This document shows, piece after piece, positions 1 through 11,425 of a stretch of DNA of 64,000 nucleotides (within the stretch, counting starts at the first letter, position 1; the number at the start of each line of letters is the position of its first letter). The position numbers and the translations under genes were made by a program. Location: contig JALMQS010000088.1 in the NCBI GenBank assembly GCA_024734495.1, positions 806,001 through 870,000 of the forward strand, written 5' to 3'. Origin of the DNA: Forficula auricularia (Eukaryota > Arthropoda > Insecta > Dermaptera > Forficulidae). The notes under the pieces were generated by a model. The model made no database searches and was not told the origin of the DNA. It was given only the letters and a program-made list of their open reading frames with translations.

Positions 1-1974
1 AAAAAAGTTATCAATATTATCGGAGATCGCAGTTCAGATCATTTACTGACATGTAAATAAGGAAGAAGATTAATTAAATTACGATTCCAAATTCAAATCC
101 CTATAAACCAATTAGCATGCTGGAAGTCCAGTCGATTTGGGTGAGTAATAGTAGAGACTGGTTTACTAGGAATGACCTTGGACCTGGCAGTTTGGTTCTG
201 AAATTTGACCAGAATTAATTGCTAATTAATATCGATGCATATGCATGAACCCTGGTCGCAACAGGTGTGGTCGATACATCGTGGTAAAGGGAGGAGAGCT
301 GAAGAAGCGGTCGCCAGATCGAGATAAGCATCGTGTTTAGTGGGCATTCCGCCCGATTTCCATCTCGGGGTTGTGGGTTGCCTTTGATCCTTCAGGAAGA
401 CAGGTAGCCGACCAGCTAATACATCCCTCCCTCTTTTTGACCCCACGCAGCCTCGTGTTTGTAGGTGTATTGAAAATCCTGCCAATCCATTCATAAACAA
501 AACACTGTGTATCTCTCCCTTAGGCCATTCATGCTTTTTTTTGAAAATAGATTGATTTTATTTATATTTCGTCGAGTTGTCAATGGGTTAAATTTATTAA
601 GCCCGGAATAAATTGATATATTGTATGAATGGTAATCTCCGAATGACTGATAACTTCCTATTTACACTTAAAACGGCTTGTCAGGAAAAACAAATATTTT
701 ATATTCCAAACAAGACAATACAGACAGAAGAGGAACTCTGAACATCTTATTTAAGATAGTAAACATTTGATCCTTTATTTTTTTCTTATTTACAACAGAG
801 ATATTTCTATTCAAATGTATTCGTGATGAAATGTCTGAATGCAATATGCATACAATTATCGGTCCCTTATTAAAATAGAAGAAAATCAATTTTCGCTTTT
901 CTTAAACATTACCATATTTAGTTGTTTTGTGTTGGGCTGATACTTAGATGCTTTAACGTTTAGAATATTAATTGAAATTAGCCAGTATATGCAGCAGATG
1001 AAGTTTGCAACGCGGGGGCCACTATATTGAATTCCCTCGAAAATATTTACTTTTTTGCTTATTCGATTGAGAGAAAAATGTCTAAAATAAATTTTCAAGA
1101 ATGTTTTCTTCCTCTCTTGATATACAGTATATACCTATATATCTGCCAATATGTTCCAAAATCAAAAACTCTAGCTAGATTTTAAGGCTTTCTAGGTTTT
1201 CTCTTAAAAATAGAAAAAATCAGAAGTTAATATGGGAAGCGTACTGTTGATTCTGAAGAGCTGAAATTAAGCACTCATGATCGTATTTATAAGCTACTAC
1301 TCTGTTCACAGTTTCATCTTTCTAGCTAAAGCCGTTCACTGACAATAATTCCCAAATTACTAAATTTTGGGGACAGTTTAGCGAGTCTTGAAAAAGTTCT
1401 CAGTTTTTAGTTCAATTTTTCTTAAATTTCAATTTACTTTTAATTATTATTTTGTTTTATTTCAGGAAAATGAGATAACTATTTAGAACGATTCAAAGCT
1501 GAGTTCTCTTTATTTCGTAATTATTTGGAGGGAATCTCAAAGATTTATTCATATAGGTGCAAGAAGGTGTAATATGTAAATGTTACAACATTTATAAATT
1601 AGGATTGAAAATAAATAAAGAGAATATTTTAATAGATTACTTTTTAAGCTATTGCATAGCTTTTTACTAATAAAATTTTCCAAAAATTGTGGTACAAAGG
1701 GGAATCAAAATAAGAGAATGTAGCCAATGAATTGAAATCATTAGAAAATTGTGACTTATTTTTATTGTTTTTTTCATATTTTTCCTCTCACAATTTTTTG
1801 ACTTAATTTTGTATAAGTTAAAAAAAATCGCTTTCAAAGACATTCCGAAACTTCTCAAAAATTGACCCACGTGTCGCATCCCGCTTTATCAAATTCAGTA
1901 AACATTAATTCTGTGAGTCAATAGGTAATAGTGAAGTTGTTTAGTTTAATATGATAGGTACTTATAATTAAAAG
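1..1974. other. No gene recognised; presumed intron of laminin-like gene
   Basis: AT-rich sequence with no supported coding exon. A GC-richer patch at about 240-480 stands out from its surroundings, but neither strand gives a protein I recognise or a convincing exon with splice sites. Because the laminin-like exon at 3754-3906 reads leftward, this stretch is probably part of its first coding intron (inference). Confidence 0.4.
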
Positions 1975-2616
1975 ACATAATGTTAACGTGATTTGAAGAA
2001 AAATACTTCTGCAAAAGCAAATTTAAAATACTTTTGTTTGATTATAAGCTCAATGAGAGTGATAGAATAGATATGGTTGTGATTAATCTAAAAGCTGAAG
2101 ATAGTTATTCCTGTTGATGTCATCTCGTTAAACATAAAAATTCAGACAATTCACAGAGCAATCATTTGTGTGAGCCAATATAATAATGTATATGGGTAAA
2201 ATACATTAAGTTAAAGTGTTCAACATACAAGGTACATATAGGTACTTAGAAAATATTGTGATGAAATGATTTGATGAAAAAAAACTTTTGTAATGTAAAT
2301 TTAGAATACTTTTATGTGATTGTTAGGGCGATGAGAAGAATATGTTCTGATTTAATCCAAAAGATCGGAGATGATGATGATCTTTTTTCCTGTCCTCTCG
2401 TCATATATAACAGTTTGGAAAACGCTGTTTTATAAAATACACATGACAACATTAATGTATGAGAGTAAATATATAAAAGATGAAGTTAGCGCGTCTAAGA
2501 TGTTACATATGTTACAATTAAAAGTATGATACCGTGATTTGATAAAAATAAACTTCTATAATTTAATTTAGAATACTTTTGTGTGATTGTAAGGGCGATC
2601 AGAGGAATATGTATGT

Positions 2617-2817
2617 AACGTTTAGGGAAAGCGGTGCTGGTTTATATTGAAACATACTATATTTAACACAGGAATTATTCTACGGATTATAGTGGTGTTT
2701 CACAAAGTGGAGATAAATAAAAAATTTCCAAAATATAATTTAAAATTTTTTTTTAATTTTTTAAATTTTATTTCCACTTTGTGAAACACCACTATAATTC
2801 GTCAAATAATTCCTGTG
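2617..2817. mobile_element. Palindrome-bearing insertion with 11-bp target duplication
   Basis: It interrupts a monomer of the tandem array. AATATGTATGT flanks it directly on both sides (2606-2616 and 2818-2828). The right part (about 2670-2815) is a hairpin with arms containing cacaggaattatt and tagtggtgtttcacaa. The left end (tttagggaaagcggtg) recurs inverted in the insertion at 3534-3658. Long duplications and sequence shared with other insertions here suggest a Penelope-like terminal fragment, but no protein is present. Confidence 0.55.
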
Positions 2818-2989
2818 AATATGTATGTGATTAATCCAAAATTCGAAAATGATGTTGCTATTTTTTCCTGTCCTCTCGCCATATATACAGTTTGGAAAAC
2901 ACTGCTTTATAAAATTCACATGACAGTATTAATTTATGTGATTAAATATATAAAAGATGAAGTTAGCGCGTCTATAAGATGTTACATAT

Positions 2990-3239
2990 CGTCGCTGATC
3001 TTATAAAACCTCATAAGTCCGATTTTTGCTCAAATACGTATTATACGTTTATACCGACCAACTTTTCACGGCGTGTCTGTTTATCAAAACCTTGTTATTC
3101 TATTCCAATTTAATTTCACGCTACGGACAAATAATAAATATTGCATTGTATTTGTATGTATTGTTGTTTAAAATGGTTTTTCTTGTTTTCAGGCAAACTT
3201 TGAATTTAGGACTTACGAGGTTTTGTAAGATCAGCGACG
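2990..3239. mobile_element. MITE with terminal inverted repeats, ATAT duplication
   Basis: The ends are inverted copies (cgtcgctgatcttataaaac at the left, its near complement at the right, ending gatcagcgacg). ATAT flanks both sides (2986-2989 and 3240-3243). An uninterrupted array copy near 2510 reads gatgttacatatgtta, which serves as the empty site. No transposase is encoded. Confidence 0.65.
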
Positions 3240-3533
3240 ATATGTTATAATTAAAAGTATGATATCGTGATTTGATGAAAATAAACTGTGTGATTGTAAG
3301 GGCGATGAGAGGAATATGTATGTAATTAATCCAAAAGTCGAAAATGATATTGACCTTTTTTCCTGTCCTCTCGTCATATATCAGTTTGGGAAACGCTGCT
3401 TTATAAAATTCACATGACAATATTAACTTATGTGAGTAAAAATATAAAAGATGAAGTTAGTGGGTCTAAGATGTTGAATATGTTATAATTAAAAGTATGA
3501 TGCCGTGATTTGATAAAATAACTTATAGAATTT

Positions 3534-3658
3534 ACACAGGAGTTTTTAAAGGGTTATAGTGGTAAACTTGTGTTTACTTGTGAAACAACACTAAAACCCT
3601 TTGAAAACTCCTGTGCTTAATATGTTTCACTATAAACCAACACCGCTTTCCCTAAATG
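3534..3658. mobile_element. Short palindromic insertion, 11-bp duplication
   Basis: It is flanked by TTATAGAATTT (3523-3533) and TTATAAAATTT (3659-3669), a one-mismatch 11-bp duplication of array sequence. The interior folds on itself (caggagtttt... with ...aaaactcctg), and the right end carries the same module (cgctttccctaaa) as the left end of the 2617-2817 insertion. It is non-coding. Confidence 0.55.
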
Positions 3659-3753
3659 TTATAAAATTTAATTTAGAATACTTTTGTGTGATTATAAGGA
3701 CGTTTAAAGGAATAGAATAGATTTGTTTGTGATTAATCGAAAGGGCGAATTAC

Positions 3754-3906
3754 CTGAGCTTTTCCCGTCGTCTCGTCATAACATTGCTGTCGTTCTTTGC
3801 CGGTTTGGGCAGCAAGCACCGGGTCACCGTAAGGAGCAACGGCTGGATTTTGACATTGTGTCTGATGGATGTGCGCGATGATAAGCAGTGATAGGAGGGA
3901 GAGCAT
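3754..3906 (-). CDS. First coding exon, laminin/netrin-type secreted protein (partial)
   Basis: Reading leftward from ATG at 3906, 51 codons end at a clean donor (CAG|GTAATT; exon ends at 3754, phase 0). The peptide opens with a hydrophobic stretch (MLSLLSLLIIA) followed by a polar segment and Cys, a plausible secretion signal. It then has a linker and finishes CYDETTGKAQ. Laminin gamma chains and netrins begin their N-terminal (domain VI) module with CYD..GKPQ followed by RC.PxF in the next stretch, so this looks like the start of such a protein: an extracellular matrix or guidance molecule. The next exon is not seen in 1-3753 and must be further left. An upstream in-frame Met at 3954 is possible, but the signal peptide fits the Met at 3906. 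Assignment rests on a short motif and is moderate. Confidence 0.5.
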
Positions 3907-4200
3907 CCTCGCGGACGAGGGAGTCACAAGGCACATGGCCAGCTGGGAGCACACACATGCACGGCACTGGTCAAGTGGTCACTGGGCACAGTCAATCCGA
4001 GCCGGCTCGGTTGACAGTTCGGCGGCGCGCTGCTACACAGATCGGCTCTAACAGTGTCGGCTGCACGACTGTCGACTGAGCCTGACGGAGGCAGGCGCTT
4101 GCGGGAGCAGCCGAGATCAAGCTTGAGGAGGGGCGAGGGGCAAAGTCCCTGCACATGCATCAGCTCCATTCATTCCCGCTGCCAATTACTACCACGCTTA
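3907..4200 (-). promoter_or_regulatory. GC-rich probable 5' UTR/promoter of laminin-like gene
   Basis: Immediately upstream (minus sense) of the laminin-like start is about 300 bp of CpG-containing, GC-rich sequence, in sharp contrast to the AT-rich flanks. This is the place for a 5' UTR and core promoter. No TATA box or initiator could be fixed. Open frames here are consequences of high GC rather than recognised proteins. Confidence 0.35.
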
Positions 4201-4365
4201 TCTACGGCCATCCTTCTTCCAAAAACTCACTAGTCTTTAACAACATCAAAACTATCCGACCAGCCAACAACATACACTCATATCTAAACCACAAATCAAA
4301 CTTTTCCAAAAATTAACAAAATCTGATTTCCATTTTTTTCAAACCTATGAATAAAACTTATTTTT

Positions 4366-4860
4366 ATTAAGGGAGAATAGTGTAGGTTCTTGGAGAAACA
4401 TATTAAATAAATTTCAAAAGAACCGTGTTTGGTGGCCCTGTTTTATTTTAATGAATTGGCTAAGTGGCCAGTTATGGGGAAAAAAGTTGAAATAAAAGTC
4501 AACTTCTATTTAATACTTTATTTTGGGCACACGTAATCGATATTTTACAACGTTTCGAGCGCTACGATGAAAAGCAGCGTTGTAGCGCTCGAAACGTCGT
4601 AAAATATCGATTGCGTCTGCCCAAAATAAAGTATTAAATAGAAGTTGGCTTTTATTTCAACTTCCCCCCCCCCCATAACTGGCCCCTTAGCCAATTCATT
4701 AAATTATTAAATAAAGTAAAGAAATTTGTTGAAAAATTATTTTGGAACTTTCTTAAAAAAGTGTCCTTTGTGAACTCCTGAAGATGGGCTTACACCCCGA
4801 AATATAAATATATTGAGTCGTGCTAAACAAGCATCTCATCTTTTATTTATGTTAAACCTA
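4366..4860 (+). mobile_element. Penelope-like fragment split by a palindromic element (about 4437-4708)
   Basis: The outer parts carry the module gttcttgg(a/t)gaaacata followed by ttaaataaa, also seen near 39300, and a hammerhead motif at 4778-4814. Inside lies a near-perfect palindrome of about 135-bp arms: aattggctaag...ccagttatgggg at the left and its complement ending ccttagccaattcatt at the right, with complementary copies of ttttgggca/tgcccaaaa and acgtttcgagcgctac/gtagcgctcgaaacgt near the centre. No protein is encoded. Confidence 0.5.
4778..4814 (+). ncRNA. Hammerhead ribozyme candidate with an extended helix III
   Basis: CTGAAGA (4778-4784), an extra T, helix II GGG/CCC, GAAA (4799-4802), then TATA...TATAT forming a helix III of about 4-5 bp, and cleavage triplet ATT ending at 4814. 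Helix I flanks pair: ACTC before the core with GAGT after the cleavage site. It is the only candidate here whose helix III is longer than about 2 bp. Confidence 0.55.
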
Positions 4861-5016
4861 TATAGTATTTTATATTTAACAAATTTTTTTAAAAAGTTCG
4901 AAAATAATTTTTCAAAAAATTTTCTTTACTGTGAATAACTTATTTATAATCAAAATTTATTTAAATTCACTTTACGATTTTTATAATGAAATATAAAGTT
5001 TGAAAAAAAATTAATA

Positions 5017-5220
5017 CAGTAAAACCTCGTTTATCCGGTCCTTATTTATACGGACCTCCGGATTATCCGAATCGGATTTGTAGACATTTTTACTTTAATA
5101 AATGTTCACATAGATAATAATTTTTAACTGTGATAGCAAGAATGTAATTATAATTTCACCAAAAATTCGCTTTAATTTTAATATTTTGATATTTATTTTT
5201 AACCTATGTATTTTTACATA
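5017..5220. mobile_element. Truncated pogo/Tigger-type MITE
   Basis: It starts after TA with cagtaaaacctcgtttatcc, the typical pogo/Tigger end. The sequence matches the inverted right half of the complete copy at 6623-7026, then stops abruptly near 5220 where another repeat begins. Confidence 0.65.
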
Positions 5221-5930
5221 CAGGTTGGACAAGTATTGTAATCGTGCATGAAAAAAGTCGTTTTTTTTGCTTATTTTTTTCGAAATATCTCAAAAATGGC
5301 TGAAACTATTTTGATTAGAAAAATTGGGCGAAACCAATGGCATTTCAGTCTACAAAAAAGCTCTAATAAGTGAACATCCAAAAATTATATTTTTCCAGAT
5401 AATAACTATTTTGTCAAAATGTCTGTTAGTCTGTGCGTTACCAAATTCTTGTGGACGAGCTAGCTCAAAAACTGGTATTAATATCAAAATCAAATTTCAC
5501 ACGTAGTTTTGGTGCATTGAGCTTAAGAACTGATTACATTTTGGTACATGTCGACTCAAAATTAAGGGAGGGAGAGGGGTTAAGATTTTAAATTATAATA
5601 TTTTCAAACTAAAAAAAAAAAAACAAGAAAAATGAAATATACTATAAAATGAAACTATAATAACGAAAATATTTTTTTTCTGTATGGCCAAGAATAAGGG
5701 GGGGGGGATCCAAAAAAAAATCTAGGCCATTTGAGCAAACTCAAACAAACTTTGTATACATAATCGGAGGGCCCCCAGAACACTAAAAATGAAAAAACAA
5801 ACCGCCCAAAATAGGAGGCGGGGGTCAAAAAATCAAAATCTAGGCCCTTGGACCAAACTCAACCAGAAGTGTATGGTAAAGTCAAGTGGATGGCCACATC
5901 AGAACGTGTCAATTTATTTTTTTAAACCTA
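5221..5930. mobile_element. Interspersed non-coding repeat, related to 20325-20900
   Basis: It begins near caagtattgtaatcg and shares long blocks with 20325-20900 (gctgaaactattttgatt, aaatttcacacgtagttttgg, gtcaagtggatggccacatc). The middle holds a G-rich/'gccatttgagcaaactcaa' module that recurs at 59390-59715 and 61415-62130 in elements with different ends. No recognisable protein. Confidence 0.5.
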
Positions 5931-6622
5931 TGAATACCTTATTTATAATCAATATTTATTTAAATTCGGTTAGAGATTTTTATAATGAAATATAAAGTTT
6001 GTAAAAAAAAATGTCAAATATCCAATTGAAATTTAACGCAGAGAAAAAGAAATTAAATAAAAATTTTTAAAAAGCCCATAAAAAATAATTTCTAAACTAG
6101 AGGAAAAGGTGAAAACTTTTTCAAGACTCTATACCCTCAATAAACAATTTTTTAATTTCAGATTTCTCTTAATATCAGACAATTTGTATTATTATCTCTT
6201 GATATAATTATTGTTTATTTTAATTAAAATGCATTTATTTTATAATTAAATCTATGAAATTATAAATAGTTAATGATGGAATTCATTTCTTTAAAACGTT
6301 CGACTTTTGCCAGTAGCTGCATATAAAAGCCACATCTAGTATCATGGGAGCCCCTGATATTTAGACAACTAAATTGGCAGATCAGTTAAGAGTATGTCTA
6401 CCCTGAGAAAAAAAGGCGCAAACCAATTCTCCATTTTTACTTTATCCAATGTGAAGAGGATAAAGTATTGAATACATTTAAATATGCATATTTTTAGTCT
6501 ACGTTTACTTCACTTCACCTTATTATAATACGAACATTCTTTTTGGTTACAATTTTTTTTACTTTATCCAATTCGAAGCTTCAAATGCGTCCGAGTTCGA
6601 AGATTTAACTGGAAAATAAGTA

Positions 6623-7026
6623 CAGTACAACCTCGTTTATCCGGATTAACTGGGACCAAAGGCAAACCGGATAACCGGATAATCCGGATATATGGGTAAT
6701 AAAAACAAAATATATCCTCAAATAAGCGAATTTGAATTTATTTGTAAAAAAAACATGTTTATATCAAAATTATATAGAATTGTTTAAAAAATGCATACAT
6801 ACGTTAAAAATAATAAAATAACTTTTTACATCATTTCATTTCAAAGTTCTGACTTCGTCAATAGGTATAAAAATATCAAAATTAAAGATAATTTTTGGTG
6901 AAATTATAATTACATTCTTGATATCAGAGTTAAAAATTATTATCTATATGAACATTTATTAAAATAAAAAAGGCCTACAAATCCGATCCAGATAATTCGG
7001 AGGCCCGGATAAACGAGGTTTTACTG
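6623..7026. mobile_element. Complete pogo/Tigger-type MITE
   Basis: 404 bp, bounded by TA (6621-6622 and 7027-7028), with terminal inverted repeats cagtacaacctcgtttatcc and its near complement ggataaacgaggttttactg. The interior is AT-rich and non-coding, so it would depend on a transposase encoded elsewhere. Confidence 0.8.
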
Positions 7027-7439
7027 TAATATTTCACATCATTATGTCAGAAGTCACTATTTAGTTTCATTTGAAATTTTCAACTTTTTTATATAGAACA
7101 AATAAGATGATAAAATCTTTTAAAATTCATATTTTGTAATATAAAATTTGCTCCTTGCTATGGATCACATTTATGTTCATTACTCAACAAATAACATGAC
7201 TGATTCTATTAGTAATAATAAAAATCTTGTTTTCGTGAAAAACGTTTTAAATTTGAATACAAAATAAAATAGAGTTAATTCAACTTTGCGGCCCGTCTAG
7301 CAGCTGAGTGTACCCAGTAATATTAATAAGATAATTAATTGTCTTGCGAACATTTTTGCAGAACATGTTTTCTGTTTTATTCAGTCTTTAATAACACCGA
7401 TTGCCGATTGATACTAATCTATTACTTTATTATACTAAT

Positions 7440-7770
7440 CTAAATATCTGTGCACTTGGTTTGTCGAGTATTGTGCAAGTTGACAGCGATGGCCTCAGGC
7501 AGGAGGAGGAGGCTTCGAGTGCAGACAGGCCTAGTAGGCTGTTGGGCCCCTTCTCTACTCTTCAAATGGCTCCCTCCCCGCACCCTTCGAGGCCCAGCCG
7601 CAAGGAAAGAACAAACCAGACTTTGGAGGCGAACTCTCTTCCTGCCTCCACAACCACATGCCTCCAGCTTCTCTAGGACTACAATCACATCTTGGCTCTA
7701 ATCGAAAAGCACACACACACAACACACACACTCACAACACACACACACACACACCATGCATGCAAGGAGA
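7440..7770. other. GC-rich island and CA microsatellite
   Basis: About 7470-7700 is GC-rich against very AT-rich flanks and is followed by an interrupted (CA)n tract at about 7711-7754. Frames are open on both strands but give Arg/Pro/Leu-rich peptides with no recognisable domain. It could be a non-coding first exon of the leftward laminin-like gene or an unclassified repeat. Confidence 0.3.
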
Positions 7771-8380
7771 CAACCGTTTTACTCACGGTCCAGTTTTAAC
7801 GCTGTTGAGTCACATCTAATTTTAGTTGCTACAAAAAATCTAAAATAAATAAATAATAAATAGCCTGATACATTAAATATTAGTTTAAAATAATAAGTGA
7901 ATGGTATTTTACATAATGTTCATGAATGATTTAGTTTAAGGAATTATTATTTTATAAAACAAACCAGTAAAACATTTTAATTGAAAAGTTTTTATTTTGC
8001 CGAGAGTAGCAGAGTTGTTGATTCATAAAGAGAAACAAAGAGGTTGTCTTCTGCTTGATGCAAATAAACATACACACATATTTATCAAATATATATATCT
8101 GAATTTATATTTATTTTATTTCAACGGCTAATGCCTAATATACAGTGATATAGTACAATAGCTATCAAACATAATACTTTATAACAATATTAATAATAAA
8201 AAGCAAAATAATATATTACATTATAATAACTTATAAAATAAGACAATAACAATAATAAAAACAAAATGATACATTAAAATTATGGGTATAAAATAATTTT
8301 TTTATAAAAATGACAAATATGTAGGGAAGTTAACTATTTGAGCCCTGAAAAAGTCAACAAAGTATTATTTATTTGTTTGA

Positions 8381-8415
8381 GACTATAGTTTCCAAGGCTT
8401 GGCCTTCATCATCAG
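8381..8415 (-). ncRNA. Hammerhead ribozyme candidate, family A
   Basis: Minus strand: CTGATGA (8409-8415), helix II with AAGGC/GCCTT, GAAA, then C-TATA-G and cleavage triplet GTC (8381-8383). Helix III is only 2 bp (A-U, C-G) with a 4-nt loop, as in Penelope-type hammerheads. Confidence 0.6.
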
Positions 8416-9403
8416 TCTTTTTTTAATTATAAATATTATTTTTCATGGGGTTAGTATCGCATGGATATTGAAATTTTTTATCTTTACTTAGCCGAGACCC
8501 AGTTAAAATATATACAGATATATATTTTTGATATATATGTGTGTATGTTTATTTGCATCAAGCAGAGGACAACTTCTTTGTTTCTCTTTATGAGTAAAAT
8601 ATTTATTTGACCATAAAACGTTTCGGAAAGCACAAATAAATTTGAAAATCTAGAAAATTCCACAAATTTTCTTGGAGATAAAGATTATCTAGACAATTTA
8701 TGAACAATAATCTCTAATTGAATAATTGAAAGTTTATTTATAATTCCAGCAGAAGACACACTCTTTTATTGTCTCCTTCAATATATATTTTTAATTTATT
8801 TATAACGAGAGTATAGTTTCGAGAGCTTTAACTAAATCTTACTTACATACAGTAATTCCTGTGAATCAATTGTAATAGACTTATGAAGAGGGCAAAGCTC
8901 TTCGTTATAAATTCTACAAAAAAATCTAAAATAAATAAATAATAAATAGCTTGATAAATTAAATATTAGTTTAAAATAATAAGTTAATGGTATTTTACAT
9001 AATCTTCATGAGTGATTTAGTTTAAGGAATTATTATTTTATAAAACAACCAGTAAAACAGTTATTTGGCCATAAAACATTTCGGAAAATTTTTTCCTGTT
9101 ATTATTGTATATGTGAAATTTAAAGCACAAATAAATTTGAAAATCTAGAAAATTCCACAAATTTTCTTGGAGATAAAGATTATCTAAACAATTTATGAAC
9201 AATAATCTCAAATTGAATAATTGAAAGTTTGTTTTTGCCGAGAAGTTTTTGCGCAGAATTTTTATAAATTGAAGGAGACAATAAAAGAGTGTATTTTCTG
9301 CTGGAATTATAAATTTTTAATTATTTATAACGAGACTATGGTTTCGAGAGCTTTAACTAAATCTCACTTACATAATTAATTCCTGTGAATCAATTGTAAT
9401 AGA

Positions 9404-9438
9404 CTGATGAAGAGGACAAAGCTCTCGAAACTATAGTC
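9404..9438 (+). ncRNA. Hammerhead ribozyme candidate, family A
   Basis: CTGATGA (9404-9410), helix II around a CAAAG loop region, GAAA (9427-9430), CTATAG minimal helix III, cleavage after GTC at 9438. One helix II position (GGAC versus GGGC in the other copies) is weakened. Helix I is poor beyond two pairs. Confidence 0.6.
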
Positions 9439-9499
9439 TCGTTATAAATAAATTAAAAATTTATAATTCCAGCAGAAGTCACACTCTTTTATTGTCTTC

Positions 9500-11020
9500 A
9501 ACAATAATCTCGTTCTAGAAAATCTTAAAACAAATATAGTAATTAAAATTACCCAATTAATTAAATTTGAATTAAAACTTGTAAAATCTATTAATATAAT
9601 ATGTACTCACTGTTTAGAATTAGTATAAAATACTAAAACTTATATAAATTATTTATTACATAATAATGATTTACGAAATTTATCTTTAAAATGTTTCTTT
9701 AATTCCATTAAAGATGATCAAGAATATTTGTATGTAGGTATGTATTAGTAGTTATATTGTATTATTTGATTTCAATAAATAATTATAATTAATCATGTGT
9801 GATTTAAATAAAAATTCAAACTTTAATAAAAATATTTTCCACTTTTAATATTAATTTAGTAAGGCCTTTCTAGAATATCAAGAAAAATAATTCTCCTATA
9901 AGTAAGTATATTAACTTAAATAGTTTCAATTATTGCCATTTTTTGCATTTTGTGTTTATTCAAGAAAAAAAATCTTTTGTAAGGAATTTTTTACTTCTTT
10001 CCCAAAAGATATAATTCTTTTCTTCTCGGAAATGTGTCTATTATGATTTATAGGTGTTGCACTTTCTGGGTGACAGGGTTTGCGTCTTTTTTCTTTATAA
10101 AATACATACCAGATTATATTGTTCAATTTCTTAAGGAAAAAAAAAGGCTGAAATTAGACAATTTAAATGTGCGATAACATTCTTTAGCGGGTGTTAGAAA
10201 AGAAGGCAGAATAAAAGGGGGCACCGTTTTGCTTTTTAGCTTGGCCTGTACCAAGTCGTCAAAGCAATTGTAAACAGCGCCAGGCCACTCAACTCCCTTG
10301 AAGAACACGCGCCCGACTCGAAGGCTTGAATTACTCGTCTAAATATTTTAATATGGATTTATAATGAAATTGAGAATTTTTATTCAGATCACGGCTTGTG
10401 ATGTGTGGAATATGAACTATATTAAAAAAAAATTATGTAAAAAAGTTTGATATCATTTGTCTGAAAAAAAACTGTTCTTATTTATCCTCACTAAAGAATC
10501 TTTTGAAACAGAAAATGGTAACCTTTGATCCAGCTTATCTTAATACTCCTATTTCTTTAAGATAAGTTAATGAGAGCAATCAGGGGTGTTTAGAAAAGTA
10601 TTGATAAAAATATTTTTATAAACTTGTGCACAAAATGGACTAGCGAGTTTCGAAAATGGAAAATTTGTCATATCCAAAGTATATGGTACATCTAACAAAG
10701 TCAACAGTCTTGTTTAAAACATCAATCCCCGAAGGATCTAGTGTAGAGTGGTTAATTCTTAAATGAGTGACCGTCTTTAAACACCGATGGTGTTGTAAAC
10801 ATATTATATTTAGACCCTTCTAAATTTCACTCATGTTACTTGCATCCCAAAGAAATTGAATGGGGTGAGCTGAAAGAGAAACTGAATGTTGCGAAACTCT
10901 TTCAATCTCCACTAAAAATCAACCTATACTACTTATGAGTTTAGGGATTTCCACTATAGACAGAAAGTGGCTATATTTACAAATTCAATTCAATGTTAAC
11001 ATTTTCTTATCATCATCATT
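9500..11020. other. No gene recognised
   Basis: AT-rich sequence. A slightly GC-richer block at about 10170-10320 has an open frame on the minus strand that I cannot match to any family. No splice sites or domain support it. Confidence 0.4.
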
Positions 11021-11049
11021 GATTACACAGTCCTAAGACTGGTTTGACA

Positions 11050-11425
11050 CAACCATCCGTCTCCCTTCGGCTCTTTGACCTCTCTAAATGTCGTGCATCC
11101 CATATCCCCAATTATTTGGTCGAAATAATCTAATCTTGGTCTTCCACTTTTCTTCCCCACCTCCCCCTCCAAGATATCCCTAAAGCAATCCCCCATGACT
11201 CAGTGTGTGCCCCATCATCTGACTTCTTCTCTTCCTCAGACTCTTCCACAAAGTTCTTCTTTCTCCAATTTTTTCAAGTACTTCTTCAAATGTAATTCAT
11301 TTCATCTATTTGTTATTCATCATTCTTCTGTAGCACCACGTTTCGAAAGCCTCTAATCTCTTTCTCTCCGCTTTTCCAATCGTCCAGGTTTCACATTATG
11401 CACCATACATAATGTCTTTTCTTAA
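11050..11425 (-). pseudogene. RTE-type non-LTR reverse transcriptase, C-terminal relic
   Basis: The minus strand can be read as CETWTIGKAERKRLEAFETW, then WCYRRM, and further on EEVLEKIGERRTLWKSLRKR, the characteristic segment downstream of the catalytic core in RTE-like non-LTR elements. In-frame stops interrupt it (for example before CETW and after NNK). It is a dead fragment without the catalytic motif. Confidence 0.7.

Larger units (their letters stand above)
1975..3735. repeat. Degenerate tandem array, monomer about 250-280 bp
   Basis: Several copies share blocks such as ttttttcctgtcctctcg (near 2384, 2862 and 3355) and tgtgtgattgtaaggg (near 2574, 3287 and 3679). After removing three inserted elements the spacing between anchors is about 250-280 bp; the leftmost copies (1975-2380) are more diverged. 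The last unit runs into the 3' end of the laminin-like exon: on the minus strand, exon sequence tatgacgagacgacgggaaa at the donor matches tatgacgagaggacaggaaa in the monomers. The array therefore looks like a tandem amplification of the exon-end/intron-start segment. Confidence 0.7.
7980..9500. mobile_element. Cluster of Penelope-like arms in inverted and direct copies (family A)
   Basis: Arms at about 8025-8095 and 8520-8597 are inverted (aagagaaacaaagaggttg versus caacttctttgtttctct). Blocks at 8920-9060 duplicate 7830-7980, and 9060-9240 duplicates 8610-8740. The marker sequence attataaatttttaatt, agcagaagacacactctttta and the ribozyme core recur. Motifs at 8381-8415 (-) and 9404-9438 (+) look complete; those near 8820, 8880 and 9340 are truncated. 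No reverse transcriptase remains. Confidence 0.6.

Noticed and set aside
4564..4600. Hammerhead-like acgatga...gaaacgtcg in the central palindrome
   Set aside because: The first two core bases do not fit CTGANGA, and no helix II pairs in register; complementarity here belongs to the element's own palindrome.
7440..7701. Overlapping open frames on both strands
   Set aside because: Openness follows from high GC; compositions are Arg/Pro/Leu-rich and no domain, splice context or homology was recognised.
8880..8925. Third family A ribozyme near 8880
   Set aside because: cttatgaagagggcaaag is followed directly by ttcgttataa, so the GAAA and cleavage site are deleted.
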